Assembly: GCF_024713945.1 (NCBI RefSeq)
Contig: NC_134680.1
Span: forward strand, 4,178,001-4,242,000
Source: Dermatophagoides farinae
Lineage: Eukaryota > Arthropoda > Arachnida > Sarcoptiformes > Pyroglyphidae
Direction of reading: 5' to 3'
DNA: 64,000 nt
Below are positions 47,523 through 61,300 of this stretch, in pieces (positions within the stretch are counted from its first letter, which is position 1; each line of letters starts with the position of its first letter). The translations under genes were made by a program, and so were the position numbers. Under the pieces are notes generated by a model. The model had not been told where the DNA came from. It saw only the letters and a list, made by a program, of their open reading frames with translations, and made no database searches.

Positions 47523-49517
47523 TTTTGTCGTTGTTGATGAATTTGATTTGATTTAAAATCTTTCAAAATTGATAATGAATCACAACACAAACATTTTTTT
47601 CAATCAATTTTTTTTTTGAATTCATTAATAACGATATTTTCGAATGATGAATGAAAATAAAATATTTCTTGTTGCTTGTTGTTGTTTTTATATTGAAAAA
47701 AAAACAAAGAGAAAATCGAATCAAAAACTTTTTCTTCTTCTGGAAGGAGGCTATTTTGCATCAACAATTGAATAATAATGATAAAAATTCATTTGGTAAG
47801 ACCCAAATATTTGAATTCGAAATGTTTGTTTTTTTTTTTTTTTGATCGTGATCACATCACATTACACTGTAGCAAGCACATCATCGATCATCGATATGAG
47901 CAAAAATAAAAAAATAAAGAAATTTCTGGTTTTTTTTTTGTTTCTTTAAAAGAAGAAGAAATCATTACGATCGTATATTGATTGCAATTTGCAATTATAT
48001 GTGTTTTGACGTTTTTTACCATCACCATCATCACAACCACCACCACCACCACCACCATCATCGCCATCATCATCATCATCATCATTATCCATTATCATTG
48101 TATATGTGTGAGTATCGCCCAACCAGAAATTTTTTCTCGTGAACAATAAAAAAAAAAAATTTCCTTTGAATTTATTTTCACCAATATTTTTTTTTTTACC
48201 ATTCATTCATTCACTAACTCACTGACTTGTACATGCACACACAAACACACGCTGTGTATTTCACATGAATTAGAATTCAATGATGATGATGAACGAACGA
48301 ACGAACGAACGAAAGCGGAATAAACAAAAGTTTACAGAATAGAAAGCTTCAAACAAAAAATGTGAAAAAAAATTAACCGGAATTGTCAAATTTAATGATG
48401 ATGAAAAAAAAACCCGAGCGTGAGCAAGAGAATTCCGTTCGAAAAAAATAACATTTTTTCTGCAGAAAAAAAAAATTGAAACGCATTAATCTATCGAATC
48501 AATCAAATCAAATCGAATCATCACCATCATCATCATCGATTTGTAATTCGAGTAGCAACAAAGAAGAAATGACAAAAAATTTCCATATTTTTTTCATCAT
48601 CTGTATTTTGATAAAAACAAAAAACATGTATCTGAAATGGTTACATTATTATTAATAGTAGTATATGTTTGTATGTGCGGGTGTTTGTGTTGTGTATGTT
48701 GTACATGAAATAGCACATGAAGAGAATTCCCGGAAAAAAATTTTTTTTCCATTTCATTTCATTTTCAAATTATCTTTGTCGTCATAATCATGTTTTTCTC
48801 TTTTCGAAAGCGATCGTTACATTGATGGTTGTGGTATGTTGTTGGTGTTGGTGTTGGTGGTGGTGGTGGCAGCAATCATGATGATGGTGATGATTAAAGA
48901 CAACCATTTTCTTTGTTTTTTTTTTTTTTGTTCATCATCTTGGGTTTACTGAGAATTGTTGTTGAGCAAATTTTTTTTTTTTTTTTTTTGATTCGAATCC
49001 GTAGCCGTGAATTCTTATTGTATGTGAACAGATGTGTTCAGAATATCATATTATTCGATACAGAAACCCAAAAAAAAAAAAATGTTGATGGAATTTTCTT
49101 TGGAAATTGTCAACTAACATTGTTTGGTTTTTAACCTGGTGAGGGCAGGAGAATCGATCATTGTCAAGATTTTTTTTTGAGTGATTGAGCGATTTTTCAT
49201 TGGAAAATTTACATTGTTAGTACGGTTTGTTTGTGGCTTCATTGTCGGTTTTTTTTACTGGTTGTTGATTTAATTCTAGGGAAAAATAATTGCACATTTA
49301 TAATGTGACTCATTTTTTTATCAATGTGAAGTCTTTTTCTTGGAAATTTAAAAAAAATTAAAGGTTTTTTTTTGTTTCAATTAAATAGAATGTAAATAAC
49401 GGTTTTTTTTCTTCTGGATACTGTTCAAAAATGACGAACAAACACATGTGAATATAACAACATGTTTATTATTTGAAAGAATGTTTTCATCATCAAATGT
49501 GATAATTTAATCAAAAA
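47523..49517. other. 2-kb divergent intergenic region
   Basis: Between the 672-aa gene (-) and TRMT10C (+). It contains ACC/CAT repeats near 48018-48085, CGAA repeats near 48296-48313, and long A/T runs. I see no convincing gene. Confidence 0.5.
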
Positions 49518-50863
49518 ATGTCCCGACGATGTTTTTGGCAAAATTTTAAAATGATTCTAACCGAATCATCGTATCGATCATATTCAACATTTTTATCGAA
49601 TGCAACGAAACCGAAATCAATTGAAAGTAGGTATAAATATTTTATGCTTTTGGATTATGATGATTTCTGATTTTTTTTTGTTATTTCTAAAAAATTAGAT
49701 AAATTAATATACAAAACAATAGATCAAACAAAATATCGACATCTGATCAATGATGATTATTCATCAATTGATTCAATATTGAAAGAATATGATTACTTGA
49801 AATATATGACCGGTTATGTACCATCGGATATTAGCGTGGAACAAATGTCCGATTTATTATCAATGGAAAATGAACGTCAACGTAAACAATATTTGCGATA
49901 TTTATTTCTAAATGAAATTCGTAAACAAAAAGATGAAAGAAAACGTTCGGAACGAAAACAACGATATCAACAATATTTAGATACTCGTGCTGAACGTACA
50001 TTCGGCATTTTCGATGATAATGGCCAACTTTCCTATCAATTGTGGTCAAATACAATGATTGGTAGAATATCATCAAGAAATGTATCACATATACGTACTA
50101 CACAACGTTTACGTTATGCATCAATGTTTGGACAGAAATTAATTATCGATCTTGATTATGATGATCATATGTCATTAAGTGAATGTCGAATACAAGTGAA
50201 TCATATTATGAGATTATTAGTGGAAAATTTACGCTCAACAAATGATCCATTTGATATTTACTTTACAAATTGTGATGATCAAAAACCAACAATGAAAAGT
50301 TTATCCAAATATTTCAATACAATGCCTTTTCAGGTTAGTGTAATCACAAATACTACATATGTTTAAAACAAATCGAAAAAAATTTTTCTGTTTTTGTTTT
50401 TTTTTAGTTAATGTCATTAAAGGAACAATTTCTAACAAAAAGTTATATGGATGTATTTGATCATAATCTTCTTGTTTATCTAACACCAAATGCCACGGAA
50501 ACATTAATCAATTATAATCATGATGATATCTATATAATCGGTGGTTTTCTTGATAAATCCAATCTAAATAAACCAGTAAGTCATCTAAAGGCGTCAAATG
50601 ATGGAATCCGACAATATCGTTTACCATTGGATCAATTCGTACCTTGGGGATCGGGTTCATCAAAACATCTTTGCATAATGCATGTAGTTGCCATTTTAAA
50701 TCAAATGAAACAGACTAATGATTGGAAACAAACATTATGTGAACAGATACCGAAACGTAAAATGAAAGATTTCGATGAATTAGAACGTGAAAATCGTGAA
50801 CGAAAATTAGCCTATATGAAACGGAAATTGTCAATCAATAATAATCATATGGAAATTTTATGA
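49518..50863 (+). CDS. TRMT10C: TRMT10C/MRPP1-like mitochondrial tRNA methyltransferase, 399 aa (complete copy)
   Basis: Three exons, 49518-49626, 49699-50333 and 50408-50863, join in phase. The N-terminus (MSRRCFWQNFKMILTESSYR and following) is basic and Ser/Thr-rich without acids, as for a mitochondrial targeting peptide. A charged coiled region (ENERQRKQYLRYLFLNEIRK) precedes the SPOUT methyltransferase domain: LIIDLDYDDHMS, VYLTPNA, IYIIGGFLDKS, then LPLDQFVPWGSGS with ILNQM. The length is close to human TRMT10C (403 aa). Family knowledge: TRMT10C with SDR5C1 methylates position 9 of mitochondrial tRNAs and forms the platform of RNA-only-free RNase P. The 3' part from 49995 lies inside the tandem duplication. 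This copy keeps its 5' exons and should be the working one. Confidence 0.88.
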
Positions 50864-50992
50864 TAATAACCAAAAAAAAAAAAAAAAATATTGGAAAAAA
50901 AATTATAAATACAAATTGATGATGATAATGAATGGAGGAGTATTAAGATTTTGATGATATATAAAATAACAATATACATTCAAAATAATTAA

Positions 50993-51789
50993 TCAATCAA
51001 AATATTCATAACGATGAACGGTAAAACTAATTAATGATGCAATGCCTAATAATGAACCGGCAGCAAAAAATACACCCGTATATGATAATGTTAAATCATA
51101 TAAAAGGCCAGCTAATGGTGGACCGGCAATAGCTGATAGGCCACGAACACAGCTTATTAATCCGAATGTTGTTGTCAATAATTCCAATGATAAAATATCG
51201 ACCAATATGATCGATGTTAATGACATGTATGATGCTATTTTTTTTTTAAATTAATTAATGTAAAATTAAAATTGTAAATTAAAAAATCGATAACAATAAA
51301 TGGTACATACAGATTGTGAAACCAAATAAAATCGAAATAGCCATCAATATCCAATATGATGGACAGAATGGTATGGCCATCACTGATAGACCGGCAATCA
51401 AAAGACAAACATTATTGATGAATAAAGCGGAAATTCGTATAAGACCGAAAAAGATATTTGTACCACTAAAACGATCGCTAATCAAACCGAATGCTAAACG
51501 GCCAATTACATTCGATATACCAATGGCTGATAGAATCCATGCTGCTTTTGTTCCTTCAACTTTTGATATATAAACGAAGGACGAACAAAAAATGAACAAA
51601 ATTGTTTTGAATTCAATCAAATAAACTTACTATCCAAATGTTCGGTAGCAAAACGTACGACATAAACATATGGAATATAATATCCAATCATTCCGAATAC
51701 ATTCGATAGGGCAAGTAATGCCATTGGTGTAATTTTTAATACAGAAAAATCTAACACCTCTTTAAGATTGATACGATTTTCCATTGCTT
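50993..51789 (-). pseudogene. 5'-less duplicate of the SLC16-like transporter gene
   Basis: This carries copies of the last two transporter exons (51311-51559 and 50993-51234) and the 3' part of exon 2 (51631-51789). The first exon and most of exon 2 are absent, so the N-terminal membrane segments and the GGYGW motif are missing. The sequence is the same as the complete gene at 52788-54779. It cannot encode a whole transporter. Confidence 0.85.
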
Positions 51790-52658
51790 CGTACATTCGG
51801 CATTTTCGATGATAATGGCCAACTTTCCTATCAATTGTGGTCAAATACAATGATTGGTAGAATATCATCAAGAAATGTATCACATATACGTACTACACAA
51901 CGTTTACGTTATGCATCAATGTTTGGACAGAAATTAATTATCGATCTTGATTATGATGATCATATGTCATTAAGTGAATGTCGAATACAAGTGAATCATA
52001 TTATGAGATTATTAGTGGAAAATTTACGCTCAACAAATGATCCATTTGATATTTACTTTACAAATTGTGATGATCAAAAACCAACAATGAAAAGTTTATC
52101 CAAATATTTCAATACAATGCCTTTTCAGGTTAGTGTAATCACAAATACTACATATGTTTAAAACAAATCGAAAAAAATTTTTCTGTTTTTGTTTTTTTTT
52201 AGTTAATGTCATTAAAGGAACAATTTCTAACAAAAAGTTATATGGATGTATTTGATCATAATCTTCTTGTTTATCTAACACCAAATGCCACGGAAACATT
52301 AATCAATTATAATCATGATGATATCTATATAATCGGTGGTTTTCTTGATAAATCCAATCTAAATAAACCAGTAAGTCATCTAAAGGCGTCAAATGATGGA
52401 ATCCGACAATATCGTTTACCATTGGATCAATTCGTACCTTGGGGATCGGGTTCATCAAAACATCTTTGCATAATGCATGTAGTTGCCATTTTAAATCAAA
52501 TGAAACAGACTAATGATTGGAAACAAACATTATGTGAACAGATACCGAAACGTAAAATGAAAGATTTCGATGAATTAGAACGTGAAAATCGTGAACGAAA
52601 ATTAGCCTATATGAAACGGAAATTGTCAATCAATAATAATCATATGGAAATTTTATGA
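51790..52658 (+). pseudogene. 5'-less duplicate of TRMT10C
   Basis: This carries the 3' part of exon 2 (51790-52128) and exon 3 (52203-52658), identical to the complete gene. It lacks the mitochondrial targeting exon and the coiled N-terminal region. A fortuitous ATG at 51784 opens the frame (MLRTFGIFDDNG), so a product containing most of the SPOUT domain is conceivable if it is transcribed and spliced. It has no promoter of its own that I can see. Confidence 0.85.
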
Positions 52659-52787
52659 TAATAACCAAAAAAAAAAAAAAAAATATTGGAAAAAAAATTA
52701 TAAATACAAATTGATGATGATAATGAATGGAGGAGTATTAAGATTTTGATGATATATAAAATAACAATATACATTCAAAATAATTAA

Positions 52788-54779
52788 TCAATCAAAATAT
52801 TCATAACGATGAACGGTAAAACTAATTAATGATGCAATGCCTAATAATGAACCGGCAGCAAAAAATACACCCGTATATGATAATGTTAAATCATATAAAA
52901 GGCCAGCTAATGGTGGACCGGCAATAGCTGATAGGCCACGAACACAGCTTATTAATCCGAATGTTGTTGTCAATAATTCCAATGATAAAATATCGACCAA
53001 TATGATCGATGTTAATGACATGTATGATGCTATTTTTTTTTTAAATTAATTAATGTAAAATTAAAATTGTAAATTAAAAAATCGATAACAATAAATGGTA
53101 CATACAGATTGTGAAACCAAATAAAATCGAAATAGCCATCAATATCCAATATGATGGACAGAATGGTATGGCCATCACTGATAGACCGGCAATCAAAAGA
53201 CAAACATTATTGATGAATAAAGCGGAAATTCGTATAAGACCGAAAAAGATATTTGTACCACTAAAACGATCGCTAATCAAACCGAATGCTAAACGGCCAA
53301 TTACATTCGATATACCAATGGCTGATAGAATCCATGCTGCTTTTGTTCCTTCAACTTTTGATATATAAACGAAGGACGAACAAAAAATGAACAAAATTGT
53401 TTTGAATTCAATCAAATAAACTTACTATCCAAATGTTCGGTAGCAAAACGTACGACATAAACATATGGAATATAATATCCAATCATTCCGAATACATTCG
53501 ATAGGGCAAGTAATGCCATTGGTGTAATTTTTAATACAGAAAAATCTAACACCTCTTTAAGATTGATACGATTTTCCATTGCTTCTATTTCGGTTAATTG
53601 ACTTGTTATTGTCCATGTACGTGGCCTTTGTACAAATGATCGTCGTGAATGATTAGAATATTTTGAATTAACCGACATTGAACTTTTATTCACCGATAAT
53701 GAACTTTTATTCATTGATAATGTACCATGATTATTATTATAACGACGATTACCAGCACTTGCAATCGATTGATTTGATTTACATGTTGAATTACGTTGTA
53801 AACGATTTTTCATCGCATTATCATTATCACCATCACCATTATCCGATTTTTGAATTATTAATGGTTTCATTAAAAGGCCATAAAATGTACAACAACCAAT
53901 ACAAATAGCCAATATTAATAATGATTGTTTCCAATCATAATTAGCCAATAAAAATTGACAAAATGGTGAGAATAGAAATGCACCCATACCAGAGCCACAG
54001 ACAGCGATACCGGTAGCGAATGCACGTTTAGTTGTAAAATAATGGCCAACCGATACAATCGATGGTAGATAGATGAAACCAAAACTGCAGCCAGCTGAAA
54101 AATTGAAATTTCAAATTAAAATTAATCAATCAATTGGATTTTTTCCATACTTACTAACTATACCATAGGTTAGCAAAAGTATGTAGACATTTGGTGCACG
54201 TGTAGACAATGCTAATGCAAGTGCAGCCATTATACTGCCTATAATTGAAATCGGACGACATCCATAACGATTAACAAGAGTGGATACGAATACGCCGACA
54301 GTCATATAACAACCGCTTAATAAAGATCCAGTCAATGCTGTAATTGCTTCATTCGAACCGAAATAATCAAGAAAATGTGGTAAAAATATACCGAATGTAT
54401 AGCAGACACCATCAACTGTAAGATTACACATGAATGATGCGAATACAACGATCCAACCATAGCCACCATTTGGTATACCATTCGATAAATCAGCGTTTTG
54501 TTGTCCATCATTATCATCATGCGTATTAATAACACATTTACTTGTTGAATCACCTGTTGCTTTTCGTATAGTAATCGTCGGTGTTGCTGGACTTTTCATC
54601 GAACCATCAATATTTTCAATGGTAGCCAAATGTTCAACATTCAATGATAATGGTGATGGAAGTTTTTTTCGTTTTGATGATAATTTTTTCTCAATACTAT
54701 TTATCGTTTCATGATGATTGTGATTATGATTATGATTATGATTGTGATTATGATTTGCATTATCAATCTGAAAAATCAT
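52788..54779 (-). CDS. SLC16/monocarboxylate-transporter-like MFS protein, about 594 aa (complete copy)
   Basis: Exons 54155-54779, 53426-54094, 53106-53354 and 52788-53029 all join at phase 1. The signature PNGGYGWIVVFASFMCN, followed by YTFGIFLPHFLDYFG, is the MCT-type first membrane segment (family form GGWGW). Other family blocks are GSLLSGCYMTVG, NRYGCRP, GCSFGFIYLPSIVSVGHYF, KRAFATGIAVCGSGMG, a long hydrophilic loop, then VIGRLAFGLISDRFSG and SSYMSLTSIILVDILSLELL with GPPLAGLLYD. That gives the two six-segment halves. The N-terminal tail has an Asn-His repeat. The start at 54779 is uncertain: TGATTTTTCAG lies just downstream of it and could be an acceptor, with the true start in an exon further right. 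Substrate cannot be told from sequence. Confidence 0.85.
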
Positions 54780-55200
54780 TTTAAATAATTGTTGATACGA
54801 TGATTCAATTAAATATGAAAAAAAATTTACAAGACAACAATAGCAACTAAAAACCAAATATGAAAAACAAAACAAAAAAAAATATAGTAAATTGAATCAA
54901 ATGGAATCAAAAATGAAAATGTAGTAAGCATTTCCCAAGGCAGCCGAAATAAATGATTGATTGATTGATTGATTGATAAACAATGATAATGATGATGATT
55001 ATGGATTTGATTTGGATTTAAAATTTGCTGTGGTCATTATAATAATTTATAATAAATTTTTTTTTACTATGTCAACAACAACGAAAATGATGATGATGAT
55101 GATGGCACTATTGTCTTCGAATGTTTCCGGTATTTAAATATAATTATTATTATTTCAACGAAACAAAATATTGATGATTGATCAAATGTTTGAAATATAA

Positions 55201-55253
55201 TGATGATGATGATGATGATGATGTTGTCGTTGTTGTTGTTGTTGTTGTTGTTG
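55201..55253. repeat. Adjacent (TGA)n and (TTG)n microsatellites
   Basis: Two trinucleotide arrays lie back to back in the transporter upstream region. Confidence 0.9.
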
Positions 55254-57668
55254 ATCGAATGATGGTCAGATTATAATAATCATGACTATATTGATGAGAT
55301 GTAAAAAACAAATGAAAAGTTTAAAAATAAAAATGTTTGCATTTATGTTACAACAACGACGATCGCGACAAATAGACACAACAACAATATATTTGGTGGT
55401 TTTTTTTTCGCTTTTAGATATTCATAATACACATTTTATATGGATTTTTTTTTCTACTGGACAGCTAGAAAAATTTTCTTTCTCTCTCTCTCTCTTTCTC
55501 TCAATTCAATTCGATTTTATTCGGTCAATTTGAAATATAACCAGATTCGATGTAGGTGTGTGTGTGTGTTTGTGTGTGTGCTGAAATCGATTGGTATAAT
55601 AGTTTTTGAACTAGCAATCAGTAATCGATTATGGCGGCCGATAGCATCTTTTCCATTGAACATATAAATCGAATGAATGTGTGTGTGTGTCGGCATCGTG
55701 TTCGTTATCGATATATCGATATCGAATGATATTATCATTCATTCATTCATAATAAATAAACAAAAATTCAAATAAATTTAGTAATCGGCCATGATAATTG
55801 TTCTGCTTTTTTTCTATTTTTATTTTTTTTTTTTTTTGATCATTCAAAATAATAATACAAATGATGATTGGATAATCAATAAATAAATCAATCAAATTGA
55901 TTGGATATATATTTGATTGATTGGCACTGGAAAATATCCGATCTGGTAATTGAATATATTGGTATCGTTTTTATTTTTCGTTAAATGAAAGACGATATGT
56001 ATGATGTTTGATGTGTGTGTGTATGTATGTGGTGAATGCAGAAAATTGTTATCATCAAAAAAAATTTATCGATGAAGGATTTTTGTGCTAGAAGAATGGA
56101 TAATTTATCATTATTTTCTACTTTTTAATTCGGTCAATACACACCGGATGTTTCTCATTGAAAATTGATTACCGATTAAAGAAAAAAAAATGAAAAATAA
56201 TGAAAAATGTCCTACTACACCAAAAACCACCATCCATCCACAATGTGAAGAAAACCCCCATATGACATTACATGCCATATATTTGCCGATCAATCATTCA
56301 ATCGATTGATTGATTGATTTGAAATCAAATCGAATGACTATGTATATGGTACATTCTAATCATATGTCGTCATCATCAAAAAAAAAAAAAAATTTTTTTT
56401 TTGAAAACAAATCAAAACAAAACAGAAATGCCGACCAACGACCATATGATCGCCAACGAGCCAAAAAAAAACGTTCGATTTCGGTATTTTTGTTTGATTC
56501 GTTGTTATTCGATAAACTTTTTATTTTTTTTTTATTTTCGTCATCATTCATGTTTGTTGTCATAGGAAAAAAAATTATTCAATGAATTGCATTTGATGAA
56601 CAAAAACATTCAATTCAAATGAATGAATAAAAAAAAACTCAATCAACCGATGATTAATATTGACCATAATTGACCTGAATTTTGGAATCATTCGATTGCC
56701 ACTCAAAAAATTTTGACAAGTACATTTGTCCTGTTTGTTGATTAATATATTTGGAATTATTCCCAGTGACGTATGTGTGTTGTGGTTGAAATAATTTTTG
56801 ATGACAAATTTTTTTTCTGTTTTTCAAAATCGAATGACGATAATAATAATAATAATAATAATAATTGAGCTTAATCCGAATCAAGACACGTTTGGATTTA
56901 TTTCCATAAATTTCAACGGAAAAAAAATTTGTTTTCTTTTTTTTCGTCAAACGAATTTTCTCATCCACTTTTTTTTAGGTATTCAAATTGATTTTGATTG
57001 TAAATGTTGATTTGTTGGAGAAGATCATCCATCATCCATATCGAACGGATTGATTGATTGGCTGACTATTTATGACACGATCACATCATCATCATCATCA
57101 TCATTGATGATCATTGATCAACATGATGGTTAAATTAAATATATCTCAATTGTTTTCAATGTTTGACTTTCATCAATCTGATATTATCGATAGACTATAG
57201 TAGATTATATAGCTGCTGCTGCCACCTCGATTGACAATTTTTCATTTTTCATTTTTTTTTGTCTTTTATGATTAGTCTATTAATATTATCAGTATTTTAA
57301 TCAATAATTAATAAATAGTAATTATAATCATCATCATCACCGTCAATATGATCATCATTCATTCATTCATTCATTCATTCATACAACAAACAACCAACAG
57401 CAACAAAAAAAATTTGGATCAAAATTTTGTTCGATATTTGAAAACAAATGCAATTAGTGTTGTGAGAATGGAAATGTTTGATATTTGTATCCGGTGTGTG
57501 TGTGTTTTGCGTGTATATGTTTTGATGATTATTTTGTTGTTTTTCTCGAATGAAATTATCATTTTTTTTTGTTTGTTTGTTTGTTTGTTTAATTTCAAAA
57601 TTCAATCAAAATTATTTGTTTGTTTTTCAATCATCTGTTCATGGGATTTTCAATTTCATTTTTACGTA

Positions 57669-57690
57669 TGTGTGTGTGTGTGTGTGTGTG
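57669..57690. repeat. (TG)11 microsatellite
   Basis: A perfect dinucleotide array. A second TG array starts near 57910. Confidence 0.9.
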
Positions 57691-58381
57691 CATGTAATTC
57701 AACAAACATAAATTCATTTTTTTTAAAGAGAAAAAAAAAGATAGAGAATAAGAAATAGAAAATGAAATGATCAAAATGAATTATGAAAATCGAAATAAAT
57801 ATGTTTGTGTATGAGGCGTGTTTGTTTAATTTGGTCATTTTGTTTGTATTCGTTTACGTCGTTGTTATTCGATGACAAAGCACCGGCTGTAATAAATAAT
57901 TTTCTTTTTTGTGTGTGTGTGTGTGTGTGTGTGTTTGTGGTTTTCAGTTTGATTAAAATGATTTTCAAGTTTAAATGTGTAGGTCGTATCATTATGATGA
58001 TTATAAATGGCTAAGATGACGACGATGATAATGATGAGAATGAGTATGATAGAGGTCGAGATCAATTTTAAAAATTAATTTTGAATCTAAATTAATTATG
58101 ATTGTGATTCACATCATGATATGGATTATTCATCCATGATGATGTGAATAAGGTGAATTATGTGTGTGTGTGTGTGTGTGTGCGTGAAAAAAAACAACAA
58201 TTGGAAAATATGAGCATATTCTGATGGAACAACAAAAAATCATTGGTTTCATATGTATCGTAGTGTATGTGGGTGTGTGTGTGTGGAATTCACTAATAAA
58301 TTTTCATTTTTTGTTTGATCGATGCAACCTCTTTGTTTTGATCGAATATGATCATATATAGTCGATTGAATATTCAATAAC

Positions 58382-61300
58382 TTAATATCGTATTCCTTCG
58401 TCATTAAACATGTGTGGTGCTTTTTTATATCGGATTCCTTCATCATCAAATGGTGATTTTTTATAACGGATACCTTCATCATCGAATGGTGATTTCTTAT
58501 ATCGGATTCCTTCATCGTCAAATGGAGATTTTTTATAACGGATACCTTCATCATCGAATGGTGATTTCTTATAACGGATTCCTTCGTCATCGAATGGTGA
58601 TTTTTTATAACGGATACCTGTATGACAGAATAAAAAACCAAAGTAAATAAAGTTAAATCACACAAATTCGGTAAACCAATTTGAGAGGAAAAAGTGTAAG
58701 ACCTCGTGAAAATTAGACATTTTCATCAGAATGTAAAAAAAACAGTAGAAACAATAACCGAAGCAGATGTCAATGGTTTTGTGACGATGGAAGACAACAA
58801 CAACAACAACAGCAACAGAAGCAGCGTTTTGATGTCAAGAAAAGAAGTGCAAATTGAAAGAATGAAAAAAAGCAGTTTGCATTTGTGTGTGCTTGTGGGC
58901 GATTGAATAGCGAGTGCAAGGAAAGATAAACGTAAGCAGATTCATTTAGTGATCAATAATTTGGAAGAAGAAAAAATTGAGGTCGTTGACTTACCGGTTG
59001 CACTGTATAATAAATTCATTATGTAAATATTTGGTTGGACATTAATATTTTAAATTTGATGATTCAAATGTGATTGAAAAAAATGACTACCAGTGTTGTG
59101 GATATCTCTTTTAAAACGGATACCTTCTTTATCCCAAGGAATTGCGCCTAATATTATTTTTTGTGATAGTAATTTTTTCGAACGTGGTGTTTCCAATACA
59201 GGACGATCGGTTTCAATTAACCGTGATGATGATGATTTACTAGCAACCGTATGACCCGTTCCGGTTGTTGTTGTTGTTATCGCATGATGTTTTTGTCGAT
59301 TGATTTTTGTTGCAATAGGTTCGATTACTTTCATTGTTGCCGATGTCGTCATTGCGGCCGTACTTGTTGGAAATAATTGTGGTGAAAGAGTGAATAGATT
59401 GGCTCCATCATTGCCAAACAATGATGCAGGCATAAAATCCGATTGATTATCATTATCTTCAATCGATCGTGGTGATTGTTTATTGGCCATGATTGAATGT
59501 GATGATGATAATGATGAATCTTCATCATCACTATTTCGACTCGTTTTCATCGACGCGGATGATTGTTGTGATAATAGATCTAGATTGTCATTCGAATCTG
59601 TTTTGAATAATTTTAGTTGATCAACATCAAACGGTGACAGGGATGATTGTTGTAAATGATTACGATAATCATATAATGACGATGTTGATGTTGTTGTTGA
59701 TTTCAATTTCTTATTCTCTTGTTGCTGTTGTTGTTCCATATGTTGATTATTTCCAGACATTTTTAATGCATTTTCCAAACGTTTTAATTGTTCTTTTGAT
59801 TGAATCTTTTCCAACAATGGTTTAGCAACGGATAGATTCATCAACAACAGGATCATACGTTTATTAACACGATTATTTTTATCGGAATTCATTGAATTAC
59901 GATTTCTTCGGCTACCAATTTGAACAATTTTACCATTCTGTTTTTTATAACGTATTCCTTTTAGATCTTTCCAGAATGAATCCAAACGTTCAGCATATGA
60001 TGATTTATGTAATGAATCACTATTATCTTTCAAATGGTTTTTATCTCTTCTATCTATTACCATTCGTCCAAGATGATTATGGCCATTACTTGGTTGGCCG
60101 AAAAACCAGCTCTTCTTTTCACGCATCGATGATTTAGATGATGATGATGGTCGTTCATTTACAAATTGATGATTTTCATTTTGTCGATCATCGATGACCA
60201 ATTGTATACATTTTTTTATCAAATTTACATATAAATGTGGATTCATTATCATTTTCGATGTTGAATTTTGATTATTCATATTTTTAGCTGTTACTGCTGC
60301 TGCTGTCGTTGCTATCATCATCATCTTTGGATTCGAATATTGTTCATGATGATGTTCTTGTTGTTGTTGTTGCTGCTGCTGATGTCCTCTATCGACAGAT
60401 GACTCTACTGCTATTGGATTATCACTATTTCTACCACTATTACTATTAACACTATCTTTATTTAGATCATCATGTCTATAATATGTACCATCATGATCGA
60501 TATTTTTCAATTCAATTGATTCAAATTGATTGTTTAATCGTTGTTGTTGATGATTATTAAAAAAATTAAATAAATCACTATGAACATTATGATTATCATC
60601 AGCTTGATGATAATCGTCAAAATCATCATCACCATCATGATGATTATGATGATGATCATAATCATAATCTATATTCGTGCTGCTGCCACCACCACCATTA
60701 TTCTGTTCCATTGGTATAATTATTCTGTTTTTTCTCATTGAAATCGAAATCGGTATGGCTGATGATGATATTGTTTGATGATTAGTTGCTAATTTATTAC
60801 TATCCGTGAATAAATTTTCATCATTATCATCATCTACATTTTGTTTTCAAATCAAACATATATCAAAGTGGAATTTTTCGAAAAATTCGAATTGAAAAAA
60901 AAACAGGGTAAAAAAATTATTGAAATGATTATACAAAAGAAAAAACAGATAAATGGTGCTCTTTAACAGTGTGAAATTTTTTTTTTGTTTTATTTTGAAT
61001 TGAAATAGTCGATGAATTTTTGGAAAAAGAAAGTAATTTTTTTCTTGGAAAAGAAAATAAAATTATTACAAACCTTTACTAGCAAGATCACGTGTCAATA
61101 TGGCCGATATGATCTGTTGACATGCTTCCAATGGTCTATTACCAATGATCAATGGTTGTGCCATCAATGTCCAACCAGGTTGTTGTTGATTATCGATACT
61201 ACGTTTGGCCAACATTGAAATCGAAACATCATCGGTTGATGATGATAATGGCAATTTTGATGATGTTGGTTGTATCGATGATGATGATGATGATGGTGTA

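Larger units (their letters stand above)
49995..53584. repeat. Tandem duplication, two 1,795-bp units
   Basis: Unit 1 is 49995-51789 and unit 2 is 51790-53584. I could find no difference between them, including a 17-base A run (at 50872 and 52667) and every intron. One base (C) is shared at the breakpoints, so the junction has 1-bp microhomology. The unit starts inside TRMT10C exon 2 and ends inside transporter exon 2. Confidence 0.93.
54780..58381. other. 3.6-kb intergenic region
   Basis: It holds GATT repeats near 54957-54975, a GAT/TTG array at 55201-55253, a CT run near 55480-55502, CATT repeats near 57357-57380, and TG arrays near 57669 and 57910. I see no gene except possible leader exons of the transporter. 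Confidence 0.5.

Noticed and set aside
50993-52658. The duplicated fragments as independent working genes
   Set aside because: Both lack their 5' exons and essential N-terminal parts and have no visible promoter. They are best read as partial duplicates.
58421-58600. Regular 36-bp repeats that could suggest a CRISPR-like array
   Set aside because: Units are contiguous without spacers, stay in one reading frame and encode a constant peptide. This is a coding repeat of an animal gene.
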